A stretch of 28,329 nucleotides of DNA from Neolentinus lepideus HHB14362 ss-1 (GCA_001632425.1 KV425633.1:4364-32692); one strand, 5' to 3'. Counted from the first letter of the stretch, positions 16,723 through 28,129 are shown. Numbers and translations are program-made. Notes: generated from the letters alone by a model not told the origin.

Positions 16723-19700
16723 ATGCCGCGTAAAAGAGCTACAAAAGCCCAGGAAGAGCTCCCAGTCGCCCCCACTGCGCCCAAGAAGCAGAAAGGTCGT
16801 CGCACTCCAGAGGAGGTAGCTGCTGCCAAGGCAGAGGCAGAGCGTTGAAAAGAAGAACGAGACTTGATGAAGAAGATAGCACAGGAGAATGCAAGGCGTG
16901 TAAAGGAGGAGGCTAAGCAAGCACACGACGAGCTTGCTGCTAAAGAGAAACAGCAGAAGAAGGAGGAGAGGGCGATGATATACCCTATGTGTCTCTAGGC
17001 TCAGAAAACGCATTTTCGGCACTTTTGCGCTATTTCCCACGCTATGTGCGATAGCGCTAGGGCTCCCGGTCTGGTGGCGCAAGCGATATTCGAGTTTTTA
17101 TTGATTTTTTCAGCTATTTCCTGCACTCCTCGACACTTCGATCTCGTTCAGCAGGCGCTCTGCTGCATTATGTAAGCAAGCGCACCCATCTCGACAATAG
17201 CGGCGGTGCTGTGGTATCCTTCCAACAAGTGGCATAGTGCAGCAGTGTTGCACTGCTTCAGCTGCGTCCGGCAGTGTGGTCTCTATCAAGCTCAAGTCAT
17301 TCCAAGGCTGTGCGTGTGTTGCGGGCACCTGTGCAGCCTCCACCTGGAGCAATAGCGCTTTTTTTGATGTGATGCTGTGCGCGTTCCCACGCCTCTTTCG
17401 GTATGCGGTTGCCTGTGCATATGGACACTGTAGCTTACAGAGATTGTTCCCCTGTCTGAGGTTTGAGATAGATCGGTTTCAGGAGTAGTTCCATTTGTTA
17501 GCATATGGCTCTTGGTTCATTTGTTTACCCAGTAGAGTACTTTAGTTGGACCTCCTGTAGGCAGACAAGGCAGGCAACAGGCACTCCAGTCAGTCCTCCC
17601 TGCGCAATCTAGTGTTCCCATCTCATTCCTGCGTCTATCTCTGAGCTTCCTGCGTCTTGCATCCTTCCTCCAATCTCTGCGTCGCTATCTCTCCAGCCTA
17701 CGATAAAAGCTCCAAGTCACTATCATCGCTATACGTCGCTAGTCGCTACATCGCTATCTCGCCAACTGCTAATAGGCGCGCTGTGTCGCACCTTGTCACT
17801 TTCCGATTGTGTTCTATTTTTAGCCTCCCATCGCTATTCCGTCGCCATCTTTCTACGTCCCTCTTCGCATCGCAGTTTCTTTTGGTTTTTTTTTCATATA
17901 CGTCGCATTTGTGGTTTGCAGTCTTGGCCCTATCCTTCCATTTACTCCCTCCGAACTATCTATTACCCTTCGTTACCCCGGGCCTCGCAGCCATCTGACA
18001 CCAAAGGCTTTGGTGTTTGCTTTGTGGTTGTGTCTACCCTTTAGGTCTCTTTTTCCGCGGGTTTCGTTGTGTGTTCGTGTTCATCAGCGAAGAAGCGAGA
18101 GCATGACAAGGCCGAGCGCCAGAAAGCAGCTCAGGAAGCGAAAGCTGCAAAGAAGGAGCAGGCTGCACGTGAAGTTGAAGCTGTTCGTTCCACTGCCCAG
18201 GACCGAGTAGCAGCACTTGAGATGGAGGCTGCTCGAGCTGACCTTGAACGCCGGTCTAGTCGCATTACCAGCATCGAAGATACTCAACCGAGACTACTGA
18301 AGAGGTCATATGCTGTTGCTGATCTGCATGAGCATGCTGCTACCTCTGCTTCACCCTCTTTGGAAGATGTGCCCGATGAGACTGGCATACCTTTTAAGCA
18401 TATCAGAGCCCGCATCTTAGACCCTAGCTCGGATGCTGGCGATGTCGTGAATGCGCTTTCTAGAGGGAAACACGAACACACCTTCATGCTCCAAGCTCCG
18501 TCCGATAGCGAGTCAAAAGATGAGATGTCAAGTCAGCTCTCTGAGCTGGAAGAGGAAGAGCAAGAGGTAACAACTGAGCTGGACGATGAAGAGGTACCAG
18601 CCCAGCTGTCTGGAGAGGAAGTTGATCAGCTGGCTTCTGATGTGCAGTCGAAGCATTCCCTTTCTCCAGCAACTGCGAGTTCCCAGACTCGGACTCAGAA
18701 GAAGAAGGGGAAAGCAAAGGCCGAACACAAGCCTTCTTTCTGTGGTGGCGTTGATCAACGGAGGAGCTTCTTCACCCAAGATGAATCTTTGACAGTCCAT
18801 GGTCATGGGGTAAGCATCACTCAGAGCCAGGGAGAGCGTGCCAGTCGTGCCAGTCAAGCTCGGACTGCCATTGGCAAGCATAGCACACCTATCCGGTGTG
18901 TGTTGGAGGAGCCTATCTTTGATTTCACACGCTGATTACATTACATCTTTAGATCAGGAAATGCTTCTACCAAGTACGATAGACTCCAGGACCGTCTTGC
19001 TGATGCTTGGGGAGGAGTGTCCAACAACTCTCCTCTTGTGACCAGCAGGATCCACCGTCCGCTTCCGGTGCCAGAACTAGGGCGACACTGGGGGATTGGA
19101 TCTACTCATACTTTCGGCCGCCCTCCATCCAGCATAAGCCGCATTCATGAAAACTCAGAGAGTGAAAGTGAGACTAATGCTAACACTGATGAAAACAACA
19201 TTATGCAGTTAACCGACACCGAGGTGGAAGAGCGACAGGCAGCGCTTGTTTCTCCTCAGAAGATGCCGGCAGCCCGTGCTGCAAATAAGGTATGACTACT
19301 CCCACCATCATTATACTGCATTAATGTTCTATTTTACAGAAGTTGATGGTCATTGGTGCTGCGTCAAAGCTTCCCACTGCTGTGGGAGGGCCAGACAAAA
19401 TGAACGATAGTCTACTGATTACGCCCATCCCTCCAAAACCACGCAAACGAACAACAGCCATGGTGAGTTATTTTCAGACGTGTTTGTGATTCTTACTTAA
19501 ATTCTGTAGATGGCGGCAGCTGTTGTTGATGGGAAGAAGCCGAAGGTGAGACTTTGATCCAGTAGTATCAGATGCTTATAAACTTGTTATATTCTTACTA
19601 GGGTCCTCGTGCACAAGCAGCCAAATCAGTCGGAATCAAAGAAGAACCAATTGATCTGACAATTAGTGTTCCTCCTAAAGTGTCAGGTGAGGTTATCGAT

Positions 19701-20823
19701 ATCGGAGACTCTGGAGACAGCGAAGAGAGTGATTCGGAGGGTGACACGAGGAAGGGTAAGACCAATAAGGATCTGGAGTTCAATCTGGCAAAGGATCTGG
19801 TCTGGCGGCATGGTTTCATGGTGACCATGATTCGTTGGATGGCGACGCGGCGCAGGCCGTGGTTCGCTGATGACAGCGATTTTCTCCCTGTTCTTCAGGA
19901 GACATGGAATGCTCTATTCTGAATCAAGCATGGAGAGTTCCTTATCACGAAGAATACTGTGATTTATGAGCGCGTAAGTCTTGTGATTCTTATAACTATG
20001 GTCTTATAACTTGCTATTTTGTATATATAGGCCAGGCAGAAACTATATGATTGGAGGAATGGAATAGGACAAGCAGCCGTCCAGGCTGTTGATGCTCACT
20101 TCAACGCTCATCCCCAGAAGTATAACTCCCTCGACGCTCGCCAGAAGTGGGCCGCATATATGCTAGAAAATTACAGGTTTGCCTATTGGGACACTGCTGA
20201 CCCGGACGCAGATGTAAGCAGTGCCTTTCTTCATTTCCACATGATTGAAAGTTCTGCGTCTCAGGAATGGAGTGGTGTTCTTTGCTCAAGTTTGATGGAG
20301 AAGACCCTTGCATATCACTATTCATGGTTTAAACATGGTAAAGATGTCTTGATTCCGCAGCTATTGAATGGAGATGGCGAAGAGAAGGTTCCGGTTGGTG
20401 CGATTGGTCTTGCCACCTCTGCTGTAAGCTCTTGGTTATATTACAGCTACCATACTAATACATTTTATGCAGCTTGAGCGCATTCTCACCAAGTGGTCCA
20501 TGCGACATGCTGCAATCTCAAAAAAGAACGGAAAGACGATCATTCTGGCTGCACCAAAGAATGAGAAGTCTGACAACAAAGGCAAGATGAAGCAGGGAAC
20601 TGGAGTCCATTTCACTGCCGACGAATACAGCGAAATGACCAGAGCATGGTCCAACTGCGCTGACCATTGTGATGCAAAACAGTTCCAGCAGCTGCTGTCA
20701 TCCGCCATGCATACTGCTGGTGCCTCGACAAGATGGCTTTCTCTTTTCAAGACTTACGAGTCTGACGAGGATCCGAGGGCTCAGCTGGGGGGTCATTCAC
20801 GTCGTGATGGTGCTCGACGATAA
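16723..20823 (+). pseudogene. Transposon accessory gene (coiled coil plus unknown domain), decayed
   Basis: Exons by eye: 16723-16975, 18091-18895, 18953-19289, 19340-19462, 19510-19545, 19602-19973, 20031-20213, 20265-20423 and 20473-20823. The start MPRKRATKAQ leads into a long Lys/Glu/Ala coiled coil, then a Ser/Glu-rich acidic stretch (SQLSELEEEEQEVTTELDDE) and further disordered segments. A C-terminal helical domain of about 280 residues follows (LVWRHGFMVTMIRWMATRRR, then EKVPVGAIGLATSALERIL and TKWSMRH). I do not recognise it for certain; its shape recalls basidiomycete domains of unknown function such as DUF6532. Damage: TGA at about 16846, TGA at about 19919 (both where CGA is likely) and a 1.1-kb insertion. 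Position opposite the transposase suggests a TnpA-like partner, which is inference. Confidence 0.6.
16976..18086. mobile_element. Solo-LTR-like insertion (1111 bp) in the accessory gene
   Basis: The insert begins TGATATACCC and ends GTTCATCA (TG...CA, as in LTRs). It is flanked by GCGA on both sides (16972-16975 and 18087-18090). Without the insert and one GCGA the coiled-coil frame continues without a shift, which fixes the boundaries well. It has no GT-AG ends, so it is not an intron. A TATA-like GATAAAAG occurs near 17703, followed by a pyrimidine-rich stretch. The orientation, and whether the duplication is 4 or 5 bp, are unsure. No internal retroelement genes are present. Confidence 0.7.
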
Positions 20824-21285
20824 AGGCAGTGTAAGTCATAAGAAAGTTTAATAGTGTCCGTACCATCTGATGACCACCCAAGTCGACTGACAGCCTCACC
20901 CTAGCCCGCAATACATGTCTTGGGCCATATCGAGGATTCTGTCACAGCGCCTAGCTGCCTATCACTAGAACTCACAATGCTCCTCGCGACTCTGGAATGG
21001 TTGCCTACTGTCCCTACTTGGCACGCAAGTTATCTGTTCTCCATAACTTGGTTGACATTATCGTCTTTTGTTTGACTCTGTGCTGTCTTTTTCAACTCCT
21101 GGTCTTTTGCGTATTTTGTTCTCATCACTATGGCTTCTTTCTCATCAATTTGATTGATGCCTCCCTATGTCTTTTTGCAGTCACAGTCTCCTTTGGCCGA
21201 ACCTTATAGGTGTCTTATTTGCCTTATTCTGTTCTTGCGAGTGCTTGTATTCTTATATGCATTTTAATCTATTAACATCTTACTT
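20824..21285. other. Downstream spacer of the accessory gene
   Basis: No gene supported. Short hydrophobic frames around 21000-21350 reflect T-rich composition. This probably includes the accessory gene's 3' end. Confidence 0.45.
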
Positions 21286-21590
21286 CCTTACGAGGTCCTT
21301 AACCGGTCCTTACATCTATCTTACAGGTTCTTATATTGTGGATAAGACCATTTAAGATGGTCATTAAGAACCCATTTAAGCTGCTACTAAGGGCCATAAG
21401 ACCGGCTTAAGATGGCGGCTAAGCACCCGTTCAAGCCTGTATTAATACCGGATAAGACCGGAGTAAGAGCCCAATAGAGCTTCCTAAGATGGAATAAGGA
21501 TGGACTTGGCTTATCTTGTCTTAGCCATCTTATGGCGTCTTAGAGCATAAATAAGATCCGATAAGATATTCTAAGCTCACAAGATCCCGG
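21286..21590. repeat. Right subterminal TAAG-rich repeat region
   Basis: TAAG and CTTA words occur about every 10-20 bases in both orientations: CTTAC and CCTTA words dominate at 21280-21330, then GGATAAGACC, TTAAGATGG, ATAAGACCGG and GATCCGATAAGAT. Motif and position mirror the left end at 4660-5035. Confidence 0.7.
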
Positions 21591-21591
21591 A

Positions 21592-21618
21592 AAGATGCCG
21601 CAGCATTTTCCTGATGTA
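21592..21618 (-). repeat. Right terminal inverted repeat
   Basis: On the plus strand it reads AAGATG, a variable stretch, then CATTTTCCTGATGTA. It is the inverted partner of 4642-4668 and lies just outside the TAAG-rich region. Confidence 0.7.
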
Positions 21619-21713
21619 TTGACCGTGGGAATTGACTACATGAAGGATTTGAAGTCGGTGGCATGGATGGGATTCTGCGTCGATTTGCATTGGTGCAATC
21701 TGATTGGTCAATG

Positions 21714-21724
21714 GCCATGTCTAT
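21714..21724. repeat. Target-site duplication of the LINE, left copy
   Basis: GCCATGTCTAT immediately before the T-run. The same 11 bases are found at 28067-28077. Confidence 0.7.
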
Positions 21725-21959
21725 TTTTTTTTTTTTCTCCGAGTTTATTGTCCTGAGGGCATCGCCCTATGTTAGACATTACATGACTTGTACCTACGAT
21801 GCACGGGTTTCAATACTACAAAAGAAAAGTGTCTGGGGAACATTCGCAGTACCACATTGTGCGGAGTGCGACTAGGGTGGGTGACCATTGGTTAGCAGAA
21901 GTGATAACAGTGGTGGCAACAGGGGATAGGATGAGCAAGACAAACAAAAGGGAGGGAGG

Positions 21960-22030
21960 AGTGGGTCATCACCGGGGTGCATTAAAAAACCCCTTTTGGG
22001 GGAAAAAGCTACCTGGCTCACCATCCTAAC
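21960..22030 (-). other. LINE 3' untranslated hairpin
   Basis: A run reading A6-C4-T4-G5-A5 on the plus strand (about 21984-22007) can form a CCCC/GGGG stem-loop near the 3' end of the LINE. It may help the reverse transcriptase recognise its RNA. Confidence 0.35.
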
Positions 22031-22215
22031 ACCTCCGGGCTCTCGTCGCCCCTAAAGAAGATGAAACTGAGGTTGACCTTTCCTCCTCTTCAGGCAACCC
22101 ACATATAGGTGGACCGGGGGTTTTAGATTAGGTGGGAAGTAGGTGTAGATTGATGTGATATAGATGTGGCTTGGTGGGTTCACGAACGGGTAACATCAAC
22201 TGGAAAAAGAGGACA

Positions 22216-25200
22216 TTATTGTTCTTTCTCCGGAGGTAGCAGATTCTCACCGTGTGTTTGCGTGAAACGTTTCGTCTGATGGACGTAAGTGAGGAGGGAT
22301 TTCACTTCCGAGGTGAGGAGGGCGGAGATATTGGATGCAGTGCGCCCCAGCTTGCATCGCAATGTGAAGCGCTGCTGCTCGTACATCCCACACTCGAGAA
22401 TGTAATGATGGACATCTTCTGGGACTCCTGGGCAGTGTTCACAGTTGGGAGATGGTGATGCTCGAATGCGATGAAGGTGAGCATTAAGCGGTGTGTGTCC
22501 GGTATGTAATTGCATTATAATTGCAGCGTGGGGACGGGGGAGGTTGGCGATGTCAGAAAGGAAGGACTTTGAAGGGAGTTTTGGGTCGATGGCTGCAGTA
22601 TGTTCATAACGGGGTGACTGCTTCCATTCCTTCTTCCACTGTTTCATAAGACAAGTGCGATAAGCTTGCTTGAGTGCTGACACACTCAGAGGTAGCAGTT
22701 TGTGGCATAAGATCTGCGGAAGGAGGTGAGTAGCACTTGTTTTACCTTTCGCTGCATGTTTTGCTTCCTTGTCTGTTAACTCGTTCCCTTCGAGATCCTT
22801 ATGACATGGCACCCATCTGAGTACTATTTTGAGGTCTTTGTGATGGTCAATGAGCCTTTGCACCTGGTTCCGGATGTGCTGAAGAATGTGATAGCCAGGT
22901 CGCACTTTTCGAGTAGGTAGTGCCTGTAGAACAGCCATATTGTCTAGGCCGATTGAGATAGTACCTTCCAAGTGTTGCTCCTTACGACGGAGTTCAAGGG
23001 CAAGTATTACACCTACCCCCTCTCCGGAGTAGACAATGTGTTGCTGGAGGGTTCCGAGGCAGTATCATAGTGTCTTGGGAGGCTTCTGGCGCTTTAGCAT
23101 AACCGCGGATGCACCAACCTTACCCTTGTATCCTGATCCATCAGTGTAGAGCCTAACCGCAGCAGTGCATTCCCATTCAATCTCCTCTCACATGGCCTCA
23201 TCCTTGTTGCGAGCGGTATGGATCGTGAAGGGGGGTTTCCAGTCGGGCGGTGGTCCTACAGAGTCGAGCTTCTCCATGGCATCTGTGTCAATATGGAAGG
23301 TATGAAAGAGGTTGTGTAGGGGTGAGCAGTGGCGTTTGACTAGGTGTCTTGATGCTCATCTGATGTATGGTGCAAGAGGGTGTGTTTTCGGCAAGGAGGC
23401 AAGCTGAAGGCTTGCTCACAAACATTCAAATTGAGTAAGTGGTGGGTCGGCCACAGGTTAGCATGAGCATCTAGCACATCCGTTGCTGTGCTGCACAACC
23501 CACCAGTGATGCAGGTGGTTGCAGCACACTGAATGGTTGCGAACCGGTGTGCTATGTGGACAGATCCTCATTTGTTCTTGCAGGTGGTCACTCTGTGAAT
23601 GGGGGTGTACCATATGTCAGCTGCATACGCCACTTTCCTTACTGCCACACTCTGGTAGAGCTGTTGAACGCCCTTTGGGGACAGACCATACTTTGTCTTT
23701 GCAAGTCTGCGAAGCTGGTATGTCCATTGTGCACCCTTGTCCAGGGCATAGTCAGTTTGCGCCTTCCAGTGCAGTTCTTGGTCGAGCATAACACCTAGAA
23801 ACTTATGAGATACCTTCGGCTGGATTACTATACCGTTCAACTCCAAACTCGGGCGTGGTGCTGGTTTGGTGCAGCGTGCTGAGTTTGGATCTCGATCAGG
23901 AACACGTGCTCGAGAGAAGTGTATGAGGCCGAATTTCGCAACTTCAAACTGTGAGTTGTGTTGCCTGGCCCATTCCAGAGCACCTCCCGGGTGGGTCATC
24001 ATGTTCTGTAATATGTTAGTGGTCTCTCGGAAGTTGTGACCTACCGCCAGGAAAGCAGTGTCATCCACAAAAGCAACTGCATCTTCCCGGTCATCTTGTG
24101 GGATCCGAAGAAGGCCAGGATTGTAGAACAAGAATGAAATGAGGGAGATGGGGTCTCCCTGGCCTAAACTGCTGATGATAGGTATCCATGGTGATTCATA
24201 GTTGTCAAATTTGAGTTTCATCTGTCGATCTGTAAGCATGCGGTCCATGAACTTGATGTATTGATTGGGTATCCCCGCCATTTGCAGATCATGGAGAAGG
24301 CATTCCGGCACGACATTGGGGAAGGCTCCTTTGATGTCGAGGAAGAGGATGGAGGCGACCTTGTTGGTCCTCCATGCATTCTTGATCTTGGTAACAACGT
24401 GGTGCAGTGAATCGGTGGTCGTATGACCGGGTTGGCCTCCAAAGTGCTTAGAGGGCAGTGCACCGTGCTTCTCGCTGATGTAGGTGATGTCCTCTGTGAT
24501 GACTTTGGTCAGTACTTTGCCTATTGTTGTGTAGAGAGCTATGGGTCAGTATGATTTTGTTAAACCATAGTCAGCTTGCCCTGGTTTGCGAAGGACGACC
24601 GTATGCCATTCTCGCCACGGTGGATAGTACGTGTCAAGATCAAACACGGCAAGAAAAAGGTAGTACAATCTGTCAATGATGATGTCAGTACACTTCATGA
24701 GCACTATGTTTTTGATACCGTCAGGCCTGGGGGCCTTGTGAGGGTCTAGGGAGGCTAGGGCACGTTTAATGCATGTACGGGTAGCAGGTCAGAACTTGGA
24801 GATAGGCAGTGGTGGAGCTGTGTCCGGATCAACAAGGGAGTGGGCTGGAGGCTGTGGGAAGAAGGAGTTAGCAAGCTGCTGAGCTCGGTCTTCATTCGTA
24901 GTGGCCTCGCCAATGATTTGGCCAGCTGCGTCTTTGATTTTGAGGGTTGGCACTCGAGTTTTCCCCCCATCACCGACAGGCCCTGAGATAAACTTGTTAG
25001 CTGTCCATATATCCTTACCACTAACATGGGTCATCCACTCTTCCCAGTGTTTGGATTTCTGCTTCCGAATAGCATCTTGGTAGTTCTGCTCTGCTTGCCG
25101 AAAGATGTGGTGAGAAGGGTGATCAGGTACGTAGCAATACTTATGCGCTTCATTCCCGAGCACTCGGAGCTCTTTACGACGGGCTGTTAACTCTACCGTC

Positions 25201-26180
25201 CACCACCTCTTCATGTGCTGACTGAGCTTGATGCGGGGCACCGTGAGCTCAACGGTCTTGGTGAGTGCGCTGTGCAGTCCATAGGCTTGGGCATCGAAGT
25301 CATCTTGATTGCGAATTCATCTCGGAACCCCGAGCGGCTTGAGTTGGCGTCGCAATTCCTTACGGAATTCATCCCAATCGACATTGCGGAAGTTGCAAAA
25401 CTCAGGCAACATTGCCATACCTAATGAGAAATCCAAGACAGTTAGTATAGGATAGTGATCTGCCCCTGTGGGAGTGAGGGATCGGTTCATAGCACAGGAT
25501 AAGAGCTGTTTCTGTAATGAGGTTGACAAAAAGACATTGTCTGGTTGGTATTCCTTCTTCCACCTCTTGTGCAAGAGAGTAGGGATACTGGGCGGGAGGG
25601 CCATAAACATATCAAAGTCTGCAATGTAGTCAAGTAGGATCTGGGCTTGGCATAGGGCTGGGCTTGTGAAGGTCTGTGCATTCACCTGGAGTTCCCATGC
25701 TGGGTGCTTGCGGTTAAAATCCCCCACCCAAAGCATGCCCCCATCAGATGGGGCACAGATCCTAGGCAGGTCATGTTGGCAAAATTGTGCTAGGTCATGT
25801 AGTGTCTGGTCCGAGTCAGCATTGTTATAGATATTGAAAATGGTCAGTCTACCGCCCTGCCCTTCCAGATGAATGGCAGTGACATCGGGGCTGGGAAAGT
25901 CAATGTGGCGCCAGTCATTCGTACTCAATCGGGAGTTGACAAGGATTAAGGAATGAGTTTTCTCTGATCTGTTTAAATGGTCAGTAGGATATATTACCAT
26001 CCATGCCCTGGTAGCCTTGGCATTCTTGAAGGTGTCGATGTAAGGTTCTTGGATGAGGAGGATGTCCCAGTTTTTGTGAAGGTCAGCCCAGTTAAGGAGA
26101 TCAAATGTTGCGGTGATGGATTTGTTGAGGTTCTCTTGCCATATGTGTATCTTGCGGCGAGAGGCGGTCATACTAGTCAT
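22216..26180 (-). pseudogene. LINE ORF2: endonuclease, reverse transcriptase, RNase H (decayed)
   Basis: The start ATG at 26180 overlaps the ORF1 stop (ATGACTAG). Endonuclease at 26180-25317: IWQENLNKS, LIQEPY, WVGDFNRKHPAWE and GADHYPI. Reverse transcriptase at about 24800-23570: ILFLDIKGAFPNV, LGQGDPISLISFLFYN and the catalytic AFVDDTAFL. RNase H at about 23200-22700: RLYTDGSGYKGKVGASAV, SGEGVGVILAL, IGLDNMAV and HKDLEGNELTDKEAK. A Cys-His finger follows (CEHC, then VHHYILEC). In-frame stops are at 25317, 24789, 24546 and 23568. These are TGA, and the one at 24546 is in the motif SY*PIAL, where Arg is the family residue. There is also a frameshift between 23568 and 23100. The protein carried out target-primed reverse transcription. 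Confidence 0.88.
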
Positions 26181-27882
26181 GGTGATCCGGAGCTACTTCG
26201 GTGGTGCTGGACGGTGTTTTGGCACGTCGTCGGCTTGCAGTTTGACTCCATCTGCCCAAAGGGTCCATGAAGTTGTCTAGGGTTGATTGGTGCCCGGATG
26301 ATTTACGCCCTGGGTAGCATTGGCTGGTTACCGGTGCATTAGATGAATCGAAGTGAGTGTTGGATGATGAGTGCTGGGTCTGAGTCTGGGATGGGTACCG
26401 CTGCTTCGCATTACGGGTGAGTGTTTCAATTGGTGTCGCAAAGTGTGAGCGGTCATTGAAAGGGTCAGTAGGTGCTCATTGTGGGTTGGGGTATCTGGCT
26501 AAACTAGACGGATCATCAGTGATGAAGTATGGAAGAGTATTTTCCGGCCTTCGAGCATTAAGCTGGTCCTGCTTGCATAGGAAGATTGGGCATTCACGTC
26601 CAGAACTGGGATGGTCCCCAGATACGCAGTTGACACAGAATACGCGATCTGCAGTGCAGGAAGTGGTGTGGTGGTTGTCGCCGCACAGACTGCATATGTC
26701 CTCCTTGCTGGGGCAGTTCTTGACAATATGACCGTACCGTTGACACTTCATGCAGTGTAGCAGTTCGTGCATCTCCCTGTCAGCTGTCAGCTGCTTCTCG
26801 CAAATGAGAATACCTGAGTCGATGGCCTGGTTTGCAAGCTTAGCGTCCTGAAGGTAAAAGAGGGTGTGCGTGACTTGTTGCCCAGGTTTTCACTTCTCCT
26901 CCGGCTTGATCCACCACGCCTTGATGATGGTGTTCTTGTCCCATCTGTTTTGTTCTTCAATCTCATGCATATCTTCAGGACAATCAGGCCAGAAGTGGAT
27001 CGGAATGAATCGTACGATGAGCGGGTGGGGGTGCTCGCAGATGGCCGCTGATGGCTCGAATGCAGCTAGAAAAGTGAATCTGTGCTGGCAGATGTGGTCA
27101 GCTCCTTCACAGGTCTGTATCTCGAGAACTAAGCTGCCATTGGCTAGCTTGGCAACCTCGCCAACTCTGCACATGTCGGTTTTGTCGGGCCACAGATCTT
27201 TGACAACTTGCATGACTCAGTCGCCAATATCGGTGTTGCTGGTGGACAGGGTTTTGGTTCGGGCCTCCTTGTCTTCGATGTCTATGAGTATTTGCCTGGT
27301 GAGCACCTCCACTCGGGCTTGCATCCGAGCGGTAGTGGGGTCTCGTGGTGTGGTGCCTAGATGCCCATTCAGTAATGCATCACGATAGGTGAACACACCT
27401 GGAGCAGGTGCAACTGCAGCAGCCACAGCCTGTTGTTCCTGTGTTTCCTGCCAGAGGGTTTCAGTAGTTTCCATAAGTGTCTTGGTGGCTTCCTCGAGAC
27501 GAGTGGTAATTGTTGCGGCTGCTGTCTCTACAGCCTGAAATTGTTCCATGACGACACTGCAAAGGCTGTTTGCTAGAGTCTGCATCGTGGCTTCCTCTAA
27601 TAGGAATGCTACCGCTCGGACTGCTTGCCTGGATGTTGAGGGTACGTTTAGGTTATCTTGAACTGCCTCCTGTAATATTTTGGCAAATTTTTCAGTAGTC
27701 AGTTCTTCGGATACTAATGCAAATGAGCTCTTAATGAGGTATTCTCTAGCAGTCGTGGCGTCCTTGACTGCGCCGGTAGCGCTTGGTATCAACACATTTC
27801 GGTTTGTGCTCTGGGTGGTTGGGGTCATCACTGCTGGGTGCCCACTCGCTGCCGACAATGCATTGGGCTCTTTGGAGCTCAT
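26173..27882 (-). pseudogene. LINE ORF1: gag-like RNA-binding protein with zinc knuckles (decayed)
   Basis: One frame of 570 codons, starting MSSKEPNALSAASGHP, is broken by three TGA codons (about 27217, 26887 and 26473) that each look like former CGA. The N-terminal half is Thr/Glu/Ala-rich and probably helical. The C-terminal part carries three Cys-His knuckles: CMKCQRYGHIVKNC (CCHC), CSLCGDNHHTTSC and CVNCVSGDHPSSGREC. ORF1 proteins of LINEs bind their own RNA and form the ribonucleoprotein. The gene ends with an ATGACTAG overlap into ORF2, suggesting reinitiation of translation. Confidence 0.8.
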
Positions 27883-28066
27883 ATGATGTTACCTATGTAG
27901 CCAAAGCTAGAAGAAAGAGAGAGGAGACTATGAAAGTAGCTATTGGGGGTGAGGTTTGTCGCCTAGAGGTGAGGTATTATGAAGAAGTGTACGCTAATGG
28001 ACTTGAACTGTGCGGGACCCCAGAAGGGTGCCACTTGGTCAGAGATCAAGATGTGTCCCAGTCACA

Positions 28067-28077
28067 GCCATGTCTAT
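28067..28077. repeat. Target-site duplication of the LINE, right copy
   Basis: GCCATGTCTAT, identical to 21714-21724. It marks the 5' end of the minus-strand LINE at 28066. Confidence 0.7.
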
Positions 28078-28129
28078 CTCCCTTCATTACTTATATGACT
28101 TCAAGTAAGAGATAGTCCCAGCTTGTACG

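Larger units (their letters stand above)
4642..21618. mobile_element. About 17-kb Plavaka-type DNA transposon with captured genes
   Basis: The limits are set by imperfect 27-bp terminal inverted repeats (22 of 27 match by eye) at 4642-4668 and 21592-21618, each followed inward by a region dense in TAAG or CTTA. Only a TA dinucleotide is shared at the outer edges, so a TA target duplication is possible but cannot be told apart from the inverted repeat. Contents are three host-gene fragments, a JmjC dioxygenase gene, a truncated LINE, an uninterrupted Plavaka transposase and a decayed accessory gene. Short inverted repeats with subterminal repeat clusters and two divergent genes resemble the plan of CACTA/EnSpm elements, to which Plavaka is related. 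That all of this is one transposing unit is an inference. Confidence 0.7.
21724..28066 (-). mobile_element. Near full-length non-LTR retrotransposon (APE-RT-RNase H type)
   Basis: About 6.3 kb on the minus strand. The T-run at 21724-21737 is the poly(A) tail, and 11-bp direct repeats flank the element. The order is a 5' leader of about 185 bp, ORF1 with zinc knuckles, ORF2 with an apurinic-type endonuclease, reverse transcriptase and RNase H, and a 3' untranslated region. This arrangement fits fungal Tad1-like or I-superfamily LINEs; the exact clade is not decided here. Many in-frame TGA codons and at least one frameshift make it inactive. It lies about 100 bp outside the right end of the Plavaka element. 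Confidence 0.85.

Noticed and set aside
16976..18086. Reading the 1.1-kb block as an intron of the accessory gene
   Set aside because: The ends are TG...CA with a GCGA duplication, not GT...AG, and it is twenty times longer than the other introns.
20997..21355. Hydrophobic small proteins
   Set aside because: The T-rich non-coding end of the element gives spurious membrane-like frames.
4642..21618. Calling the element a KDZ transposon because of its dioxygenase cargo
   Set aside because: The transposase blocks (SGDWAW, GLGPYIADYPEQ, ITESKHIK) are those of Plavaka. The dioxygenase is JmjC, not TET/JBP.
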